Below are positions 1 to 4,944 of a DNA stretch of 5,953 nucleotides, in pieces. Each line of letters starts with the position of its first letter. The stretch's first letter is position 1. Both the position numbers and the translations under genes were made by a program. The notes under the pieces are model-generated. The model did no database searches, was not told where the DNA came from, and worked only from the letters and a program-made list of their open reading frames with translations. The DNA lies in contig CAJVCM010000010.1 in assembly GCA_910595815.1 (NCBI GenBank), positions 1-5,953 on the forward strand, in the 5' to 3' direction. This DNA comes from Candidatus Thioglobus plumae (GTDB lineage: Bacteria > Pseudomonadota > Gammaproteobacteria > PS1 > Pseudothioglobaceae).

Positions 1-320
1 AGATCCGCTTCTCGGGTTGCTGCCTTTGCTTCGGCGGCTTGTTTTTTCTTTAAAGCTTTCTTATCAGCAGCACGCTTTTCAGCCAATGCTTTAGCCTCAT
101 CTGCTGCTTTTTTATCAGCAATTGCCTTTGCCTTCGCTGCTACCTTTGCTTGGGCAGCTTGTTTTTCTTTTAAAGCCTTAGCCTGTGCTGCAGCTTTTTT
201 AACGGCCACGGCTCTGGATTTAGCTTTAGATTTGGCCTGCTCAGCTTTTTCTTTAGCGGCACGTTCTGCAATTATTTTTTCTTCAGCTAGACGTTTGTTT
301 TCTAATTCTTGTTCTTTTTC
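1..320 (-). repeat. Low-complexity Ala/Lys/Glu-rich coding segment with an internal 120-base period
   Basis: This part of the bamE reading frame encodes residues about 140-245, dominated by AAK, AEK and ADKKA-type words. Positions 19-60 and 139-180 match at 35 of 42 bases at a spacing of exactly 120 bases. The proteins match as ALKKKQAAEAKA (228-239) against ALKEKQAAQAKV (188-199). This suggests a 40-residue unit duplicated in the past and then diverged. The composition predicts a long charged helix or coiled coil. Confidence 0.75.
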
Positions 321-737
321 AGTCAGTGGCGGTAGTGACTCTAATTTAGAAGTGTCAATATTTTTAAGTGTGTTCTTGTCAAATATTAGCGTTAATCGAT
401 AATTAATGTTGTCTTTTTTATATAGGGTTGAATGATTGATGTAGTCCCATTGGTTGTTATGGAATGGGTCGGCCACACTGGGTGAGCCAATTAAATCTTG
501 CACCTCGGTTTTTGTCATACCTACTTTGAGCTGATTGATGCTAAACCGGTCCAATATAGAGCCTTGGTTAATATCTGACCTAAATAGTGTTGGTAATGAA
601 ATATCTGGAATGAGTTTTGACATACTTGGCATCTCAGGCATCTCAGGCATCTCAGGCATCTCTGGCAATTCCAGCATAGACGGTGAACATGCCGATAAGA
701 AAGGCAGTGATAACGCAACTAAAGTTATTTTTTTCAT
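1..737 (-). CDS. bamE: BamE-family outer-membrane lipoprotein with a TolA-like Ala/Lys-rich tail (3' end outside window)
   Basis: BamE (SmpA/OmlA) is an accessory lipoprotein of the BAM complex that folds beta-barrel proteins into the outer membrane. Reading from the ATG at 737-735 gives 245 open codons to the window edge. Residues 1-16 are a signal peptide ending in the lipobox LSAC, with Cys17 as the lipidation site; Ser at +2 predicts outer-membrane sorting. Residues 24-39 are an LPE/MPE repeat linker. Residues about 51-130 are the BamE domain, with FRSDINQG (52-59), QLKVGMTKTEV (69-79), GSP (84-86), DPF (90-92) and W97, close to the E. coli order. E. coli BamE is 113 residues and stops near here. 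This one continues from about residue 140 with at least 105 residues of Ala, Lys, Glu and Gln, probably a long helix like TolA domain II. It is divergent from fur, as omlA is in Pseudomonas. No clear Shine-Dalgarno precedes the ATG. The BamE domain is secure; the tail's role and end are unknown. Confidence 0.9.
   Translation of the reverse strand, partial: MKKITLVALSLPFLSACSPSMLELPEMPEMPEMPEMPSMSKLIPDISLPTLFRSDINQGSILDRFSINQLKVGMTKTEVQDLIGSPSVADPFHNNQWDYINHSTLYKKDNINYRLTLIFDKNTLKNIDTSKLESLPPLTEKEQELENKRLAEEKIIAERAAKEKAEQAKSKAKSRAVAVKKAAAQAKALKEKQAAQAKVAAKAKAIADKKAADEAKALAEKRAADKKALKKKQAAEAKAATREAD
628..663 (-). repeat. Four tandem 9-base repeats encoding the MPE linker
   Basis: The unit GGCATCTCA (plus strand) occurs three times exactly and a fourth time as GGCATCTCT, head to tail. 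In the minus-strand bamE frame it gives P-E-M triplets at residues 25-36, starting eight residues after the lipidated Cys17. The flanking LPE and MPS triplets look like decayed copies. Because the unit is nine bases, gain or loss of copies keeps the frame and only changes the length of the Pro/Glu/Met linker between the lipid anchor and the BamE domain. Confidence 0.9.
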
Positions 738-750
738 GACTGGTTTAAGG

Positions 751-779
751 ATTAAAATGTTAAGTTGATTTTACATCAA
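751..779 (-). promoter_or_regulatory. Candidate bamE promoter in the bamE/fur intergenic region
   Basis: On the minus strand TTGATG (779-774) and TTTAAT (756-751) are separated by 17 bases, a reasonable sigma-70 arrangement. It would start transcription near 744, leaving only about 7 bases before the bamE ATG. A second minus-strand -10-like TAAAAT lies at 773-768. On the plus strand TAAAAT (753-758) could be the -10 of fur, though its -35 would be poor. The whole divergent region is only 53 bases, so promoters for the two genes must overlap each other or extend into the coding ends. No convincing Fur box is visible. Confidence 0.35.
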
Positions 780-782
780 GGA
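778..782 (+). promoter_or_regulatory. Ribosome binding site of fur
   Basis: AAGGA lies 8 bases before the ATG at 791 but only 2 bases before the in-frame TTG at 785. The spacing decides for ATG 791 as the fur start. It is the only clear Shine-Dalgarno sequence in front of any gene in this window. Confidence 0.7.
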
Positions 783-790
783 TATTGGAC

Positions 791-1198
791 ATGGACGCCC
801 AAGATTTAAAAAGTGTTGGACTTAAAGTTACACTGCCAAGACTAAAAATTTTAGAAATTTTAGAAACCAGTGAAAATCACCATATGAGTGCTGAAGATAT
901 TTACCGCGCTTTGATTATGCAAGGTGAAGAAGTTGGTGTGGCAACGATTTACCGTGTACTTACCCAGTTTGAAGAAGCTGGCATGATTAATAAACTTAAT
1001 TTTGATAACGGCCAGTCAGTATTTGAACTATCTAATACAGCGCACCATGACCATTTGGTTTGTGTCAAATGTGGAAAAATCGACGAATTTACAGATGATA
1101 TAATTGAGCAACATCAACATGATGTAGCTAAAAAACACGGCTATCAGTTAACAGATCATTGCTTATATCTTTATGGTTTATGCAAGAGTTGCCAGTAG
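791..1198 (+). CDS. fur: Ferric uptake regulator Fur
   Basis: Fur is a dimeric, metal-responsive transcription factor that represses iron-uptake genes when loaded with Fe(II). The 135-residue protein matches E. coli Fur (148) with an offset of two and lacks its His-rich C-terminal end. The N-terminal winged-helix DNA-binding domain includes GLKVTLPRLKIL (10-21), HHMSAEDIY (30-38) and the recognition-helix region ATIYRVLTQF (51-60). The dimerisation domain keeps the metal ligands expected from E. coli: H31, E79, H86 and H88 for one site, and H85, D87, E106 and H123 for the other. Two CxxC pairs, C91/C94 and C131/C134, fit the structural zinc site. The TTG at 785 is a less likely start. The sequence resembles Fur much more than Zur, even though the next gene, 17 bases on, is a zinc-type permease. 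A shared transcript is likely. Confidence 0.96.
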   Translation: MDAQDLKSVGLKVTLPRLKILEILETSENHHMSAEDIYRALIMQGEEVGVATIYRVLTQFEEAGMINKLNFDNGQSVFELSNTAHHDHLVCVKCGKIDEFTDDIIEQHQHDVAKKHGYQLTDHCLYLYGLCKSCQ

Positions 1199-1215
1199 GC
1201 CTTGCTTTAATTTAA

Positions 1216-2007
1216 ATGGAAGATTTTATTCTTAGAGCAGTCCTGGCGGCTGTGGGTATCTCTATTATTGCCGGCTCACTCGGTTGCTTTGTGATTTGGA
1301 AACGCATGAGTTATTTTTCCGAGTCGATTTCGCACAGTGCATTATTAGGCGTGTCCTTCGGTTTAGCCAGCGGGTTGGGCATTCATTTTGGCTTGATTAT
1401 CGTAGGTGCAATTTTTGCCTTCTTGATTGTAACTTTACAAGAACGACAATTTTTATCGAATGATGCTATTTTAGGTATTTTTTCTCATATTGCACTTTCG
1501 CTAGGTATTGTTGTGCTTGCGTTAGTTGGTGGCGCCAATACGGATTATTTCTCATTATTGTTTGGAGATATTTTATCCATCACTCGGAATGACATTATTT
1601 GGGTGTATGCAGTATTAGCGGTTATTGTGGTGCTAATGTCTGTTTTCTGGCAACGTTTATTGTTGTTAACTTTAAATGAAGAATTGGCCAAAGCAGAAGG
1701 GCTTAAACATATGTTTTATCAACTACTGTTTATGCTGATGATTGCATTAGCAGTATCAGTTTCGGTGCAAATTGTTGGCGTGTTGCTTATTACTTCATTG
1801 TTGATTATTCCACCTGCGATTGCCAGAGTGTTTGCACGCACCCCTAGTCAAATGGTATTTCAGTCGATTTTTATTTCAATGGCAGCGGTTATTATTGGCT
1901 TGAGTGGATCTATGTATTACGATGTAGCTACAGGGCCTGCCATTGTTATTTCACTCGGTATTTTATTTGTACTCTCTCAGTTGATAGCACCTAAAAATTT
2001 AAGCTAG
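1216..2007 (+). CDS. znuB: ZnuB-type metal ABC transporter permease
   Basis: This is the inner-membrane permease of an ABC-3 family importer, which takes Zn(II) (in some relatives Mn or Fe) from a periplasmic binding protein using an ATPase partner. The 263 residues are hydrophobic throughout, with about eight predicted membrane segments (roughly 7-28, 40-57, 58-75, 86-105, 128-148, 168-188, 189-206/215-232 and 240-257; boundaries approximate). Landmarks shared with E. coli ZnuB (261) are WKRMSYFSESISHSALLGV (28-46), GIFSHIALSLGIVVLAL (87-103), LFGDIL (115-120), ITSLLIIPPAIARVFARTP (192-210) and DVATGPAIV (236-244). No Shine-Dalgarno is visible before the ATG, so it may depend on translation of fur just upstream. 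The ATPase (znuC) and binding protein (znuA) are not next to it. Its last 9 bases overlap the end of prfA on the other strand. The family is certain; zinc as substrate is inferred from resemblance to ZnuB. Confidence 0.92.
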   Translation: MEDFILRAVLAAVGISIIAGSLGCFVIWKRMSYFSESISHSALLGVSFGLASGLGIHFGLIIVGAIFAFLIVTLQERQFLSNDAILGIFSHIALSLGIVVLALVGGANTDYFSLLFGDILSITRNDIIWVYAVLAVIVVLMSVFWQRLLLLTLNEELAKAEGLKHMFYQLLFMLMIALAVSVSVQIVGVLLITSLLIIPPAIARVFARTPSQMVFQSIFISMAAVIIGLSGSMYYDVATGPAIVISLGILFVLSQLIAPKNLS

Positions 2008-3090
2008 AGCGTCGTTCAATTCTGTGAGTTGGTTAGTTTGCTGCTCAACAATTAAAGGCTCAATAATTGATTCTAAATCACCTTCCATAATTTCGGCTAA
2101 TTTGTACAGCGTTAAATTGATACGATGATCAGTAATACGCCCTTGTGGATAGTTATAAGTACGTATACGTTGTGAACGGTCACCACTTCCGATTAGCTCT
2201 TTACGCGTCGATGCTTGTTCTTTGTGTTGAACTTGTTGCTGTGCATCAAGGATTCTAGAAGCTAATACTGACATTGCTTGCGCTTTGTTTTTGTGTTGTG
2301 AACGCCCATCTTGGCACTCAACTACCGTGCCTGTTGGGATGTGGGTCACACGCACAGCAGAGTCGGTTTTATTCACGTGCTGACCACCAGCACCACTTGC
2401 CCTAAAGGTATCAACACGAACATCACTCATGTTGATATTGACTTCTTCAATATTTTCAACCTCAGGCATAATCGCTACTGTACAAGCTGAAGTGTGTACG
2501 CGGCCTTGAGATTCGGTTTCTGGTACGCGTTGTACACGGTGCGCACCAGATTCAAATTTGAGTTTTGCATAAACGTTATCACCACTAATGCGGGCAATAA
2601 CTTCTTTAAAGCCGCCATGGTCACCAACGTTAGAGCTCATCACTTCTATTTGCCATTTTTGTTTTTCAACATAGCGAGAATACATTCTAAATAAGTCGCC
2701 TGAAAATATTGATGCTTCGTCACCACCAGTGCCTGCCCTAATCTCAATAATAATGTTGCGAGCGTCATTTGGATCTTTAGGCAGTAGGGATTTTTTAAGT
2801 TCTAAATCGAGCTGTTCTAATTTGGCTTTGCCTTCTGATATTTCTTCTTTGGCCATGGCACGCATTTCATCATCATCTTCTAGCAGCATGGTTTCAGCCG
2901 CCTCGATGTCTGCTTGTGTGGCTAAGTATTGAGAGAACTGTTCGTTAACTGGTGTTAGTTGTGAATACTCAATAGACAGTTCGCGGAATTTGTTTTGATC
3001 TGATGCCACTGCAGGGTCAGACAGCATGACACCTACTTCTTCTAGACGCATGGATAATTGTTCAAGTTTAGTCAGAATAGAAGTATTCAT
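1999..3090 (-). CDS. prfA: Peptide chain release factor 1
   Basis: RF1 recognises UAA and UAG in the ribosomal A site and triggers hydrolysis of peptidyl-tRNA. The 363-residue protein is full length (E. coli 360) and colinear. It has the N-terminal helical domain (1-110), RAGTGGDEASIF (118-129), the stop-codon recognition segment RVPETESQGRVHTSACTV (188-205) with the PxT tripeptide as Pro190-Glu191-Thr192, and the catalytic loop GAGGQHVNKTDSAVR (233-247) with GGQ at 235-237. The end keeps GSGDRSQRIRTYNYPQGRITDHR (301-323). Gln237 would be the substrate of the methyltransferase PrmC, whose gene often follows prfA but does not here. The ATG overlaps the hemA stop as ATGA (3090-3087). The 20 bases before it are A-rich without Shine-Dalgarno, so translation is probably coupled to hemA. 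The 3' end overlaps convergent znuB by 9 bases. Confidence 0.97.
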   Translation of the reverse strand: MNTSILTKLEQLSMRLEEVGVMLSDPAVASDQNKFRELSIEYSQLTPVNEQFSQYLATQADIEAAETMLLEDDDEMRAMAKEEISEGKAKLEQLDLELKKSLLPKDPNDARNIIIEIRAGTGGDEASIFSGDLFRMYSRYVEKQKWQIEVMSSNVGDHGGFKEVIARISGDNVYAKLKFESGAHRVQRVPETESQGRVHTSACTVAIMPEVENIEEVNINMSDVRVDTFRASGAGGQHVNKTDSAVRVTHIPTGTVVECQDGRSQHKNKAQAMSVLASRILDAQQQVQHKEQASTRKELIGSGDRSQRIRTYNYPQGRITDHRINLTLYKLAEIMEGDLESIIEPLIVEQQTNQLTELNDALA

Positions 3091-4346
3091 GATTTTTTTG
3101 TTTTGTTTTTAGGGATGCAGCCTTTACACTGGATTAGTTGTTCAGTAGAGGCTTGTTTAATGTTGCCAAAAGGTGTGTGTAACAACTTATTGGTCAACTG
3201 GTCAGCTAATTGATTAATAATTGCTGCTGAATCTCCACCATTTTTGAGTTTTTTGAGCGCTGCTTCAACTGCCGTCTCTTTAATTTTATAGGCATTTTGA
3301 CGGTAATCTTGAATGACTTGTTCATTTGGCAGTGCAGCCAACCAGTTATCAAACTTTTTATTTTGGCCAACGATAATTTCTTCAGCCAGTGCTTTTTCTC
3401 TTTGTCGAGAATCGATATTATCGTTCACCACCTGTTGCAGATCATCAATAGTATATAAAAACACATCATCCAGCTGAGAAACTTCAGGTTCAATGTCTCT
3501 TGGAATGGCAATATCCAGCATAAACATAGGCTTATGCTTTCGCAGTTTGAGCGCGGTTTCAATCAGGCCCTTGCCGATAATAGGCACAGAGGCAGCAGTA
3601 GAGGAAATAATAATATCCGCTTCGTGAATCAAGTCAGAAAACTGCTTAAGGCTAACTGCTCTAGCACCATAAAGTGAGGCAATTTTTTCTGCATTTTTAA
3701 CTGTTCTATTGGCGACAATCATATTATTAACACCTTTTTGATTGAGGTGTTGTGCACATAACTCGATCATTTCACCCGCACCAATTAGCATCACTGTTTG
3801 CTCAGTTAAATCGGCAAAGATTTTCTCACTCAGCTTAACGGCACAATAGGCTACAGAAACAGGAGAAGACCCAATTCCTGTATCGGTTCTAACCTTTTTA
3901 GCGGTTGAAAAAGCGTGTTGAAATAGTTTTTCTAATAATTTGTTGAGTGTGCTTGCTTTTTTAGCGGCGTGGTAAGCGTCTTTGAGTTGACCTAAGATTT
4001 GAGGCTCACCCAAGACTAAAGAGTCTAATCCGGTTGCCACATGGCAAATATGCTCAACCGCACCATCGCCTTCAAAATAACTTAAATAAGGATCAAGTTC
4101 TGAGCGTTTAATATTGTGTGTGTTAGCTAAATAATCACTCAGTATTTCTTGTGCGTTATCTGTGTTGATAATAGCATAAACTTCCGAGCGATTACAAGTA
4201 GAGAGAATGGCACAGGCTTCAACACCAGCAGTACTCTTAAATTGCCCTAGTACACTGGATAGTTCTCCAGGTGCAAAGGCAACTTTTTCCCTAACTTCAA
4301 CAGGGGCGAGTTGATGGTTAACACTCAAAATTGCAATATGCTGCAT
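3087..4346 (-). CDS. hemA: Glutamyl-tRNA reductase
   Basis: HemA reduces glutamyl-tRNA(Glu) with NADPH to glutamate-1-semialdehyde, the first committed step of the C5 route to 5-aminolevulinate and heme. Starting at ATG 4346-4344 gives 419 residues (E. coli 418), and the N-terminus MQHIAILSVNHQLAPVEVRE aligns with E. coli. An in-frame TTG at 4355 would add three residues but has no better ribosome site. The catalytic domain has STCNRSEVY (49-57) with nucleophile Cys51 and GLDSLVLGEPQILGQ (106-120). The NADPH-binding domain has MLIGAGEMIEL (186-196) and ANRT (212-215), then IISSTAASVPIIGKG (246-260) and DIAIPRDIEPEV (278-289). The C-terminal dimerisation helices include NGGDSAAIINQLADQLTNKLLH (369-390). 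The last residues are unusual: CKGC (407-410), then a Lys-rich tail. It is the first gene of a hemA-prfA operon, as in E. coli, and is divergent from lolB. Confidence 0.97.
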   Translation of the reverse strand: MQHIAILSVNHQLAPVEVREKVAFAPGELSSVLGQFKSTAGVEACAILSTCNRSEVYAIINTDNAQEILSDYLANTHNIKRSELDPYLSYFEGDGAVEHICHVATGLDSLVLGEPQILGQLKDAYHAAKKASTLNKLLEKLFQHAFSTAKKVRTDTGIGSSPVSVAYCAVKLSEKIFADLTEQTVMLIGAGEMIELCAQHLNQKGVNNMIVANRTVKNAEKIASLYGARAVSLKQFSDLIHEADIIISSTAASVPIIGKGLIETALKLRKHKPMFMLDIAIPRDIEPEVSQLDDVFLYTIDDLQQVVNDNIDSRQREKALAEEIIVGQNKKFDNWLAALPNEQVIQDYRQNAYKIKETAVEAALKKLKNGGDSAAIINQLADQLTNKLLHTPFGNIKQASTEQLIQCKGCIPKNKTKKS

Positions 4347-4384
4347 AAGAATCAATTAAGATTTAATAAATAAAACTAAACAAA

Positions 4385-4413
4385 CGCTTGATTATACAAG
4401 CTAATGTTAGAAT
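4385..4413 (+). promoter_or_regulatory. Candidate extended -10 promoter of lolB
   Basis: TGTTAGAAT at 4405-4413 fits an extended -10 (TGn followed by a TATAAT-like hexamer). The -35 region is weak: CGCTTG (4385-4390) lies at 17-base spacing, and TTGATT (4388-4393) lies at only 14. The start would fall at about 4420-4421, on or next to the lolB ATG, implying a leaderless or nearly leaderless mRNA. This agrees with the lack of any Shine-Dalgarno before 4421. Confidence 0.35.
4391..4396 (-). promoter_or_regulatory. Candidate -10 element of hemA
   Basis: A perfect TATAAT reads on the minus strand at 4396-4391. Transcription would start near 4384, giving a leader of about 38 bases before the hemA ATG at 4346. 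The -35 position about 17 bases upstream (GTGTGT, 4419-4414) is poor. That region coincides with the proposed -10 of lolB on the other strand, so the two promoters would compete for the same DNA. Confidence 0.4.
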
Positions 4414-4420
4414 ACACACC

Positions 4421-4936
4421 ATGATTAGAATTTGGTTATTAGCTCTATTGTTGAGTGGTTGTGGCATGACATTAAACAAGCCAACCATTTATCCCGCTAA
4501 TGTCATAGATATCATTCCAAGTGTGTGGCAAGCAAAAGGCAGAATTGGCGGTGTTGTTGACCAGAAAGTACAAAATTCTGGTTTTGATATTGCATTTAAA
4601 GGTCAATTTTATAAATTGACATTGAGCGCCGTATTGGGGCTTGGAGAGGTTGTTATAGAGTCTAACTCTAAAGGGTTGTGGGTAGACAAAAAACTTATTT
4701 CAACCAATTTTAAGCAGTGGATGATTGGTGAAGTTGGTTGGTATTTTCCAATCCTGGAATTACCTAAGATCATTTTTAAAGATAAGGAAAATATCCAAGA
4801 TAATTGGGTGATTAAAGTTACGCGTTATCAGCAAATTAATAATATTAAATATCCAAAGTTGATTCGTCTTAACCATCTGAAAAAACCCATTAAAATTAAA
4901 CTAATGTTGACAGACATAAAGCCAATAAAAAAATAA
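4421..4936 (+). CDS. lolB: Outer-membrane lipoprotein LolB (lipoprotein receptor)
   Basis: LolB is anchored in the inner leaflet of the outer membrane, accepts lipoproteins from the carrier LolA and inserts them. The protein from ATG 4421 has 171 residues (E. coli about 207). Residues 1-13 are a very short signal peptide with lipobox LLSGC, lipidated at Cys14; Gly at +2 fits outer-membrane sorting. The body is poorly conserved, but the pattern agrees with LolB: WQAKGRIG (36-43), YKLTLSAVLGLGEVVIES (64-81), QWMIGEVGWYFPILELP (99-115), WVIKVTRY (129-136) and PKLIRL, then KIKLML near the end. The segment around 71-75 may correspond to the E. coli loop that carries the hydrophobic Leu used in lipid transfer. 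An in-frame TTG at 4388 would give a longer leader but overlaps the promoter. Its position divergent from hemA is the standard gammaproteobacterial location of lolB and strengthens the call. Tandem TAA codons end the frame. ruvB follows after 8 bases, where ispE often lies. Confidence 0.85.
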   Translation: MIRIWLLALLLSGCGMTLNKPTIYPANVIDIIPSVWQAKGRIGGVVDQKVQNSGFDIAFKGQFYKLTLSAVLGLGEVVIESNSKGLWVDKKLISTNFKQWMIGEVGWYFPILELPKIIFKDKENIQDNWVIKVTRYQQINNIKYPKLIRLNHLKKPIKIKLMLTDIKPIKK

Positions 4937-4944
4937 TAATCATA

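Noticed and set aside
628..663. Short direct repeats as a CRISPR-like array
   Set aside because: The units are 9 bases with no spacers and are in frame within a lipoprotein gene.
521..718. Minus-strand open frame of 65 codons rich in Cys and Arg
   Set aside because: It is the same repeat region read in another frame than the lipoprotein, with no domain, no ribosome site and unlikely composition.
535..768. Plus-strand open frame of 77 codons with a GIS-repeat peptide, opposite bamE
   Set aside because: It lies antisense to a clear BamE gene, and its repeat is just the 9-base repeat read in the wrong strand.
754..772. AAAAT/ATTTT inverted ends as a possible Fur box between bamE and fur
   Set aside because: Only the outer five bases on each side are symmetrical, and the GATAAT-type hexamers of a Fur box are absent.
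785..790. TTG at 785 as the fur start
   Set aside because: It leaves only 2 bases after AAGGA, while ATG 791 has 8 bases and matches the family's N-terminus.
1990..2060. Bidirectional terminator between znuB and prfA
   Set aside because: I could not find a stable stem followed by a T-run on either strand.
2515..2523. PET instead of the E. coli PAT tripeptide in RF1, as a sign of altered stop-codon reading
   Set aside because: The middle residue of PxT varies among normal RF1 proteins (B. subtilis also has PET), so codon specificity is expected to be ordinary.
2494..2932. Two short plus-strand open frames (2494-2694 and 2729-2932)
   Set aside because: Both are antisense to the conserved core of prfA and show no recognisable protein features.
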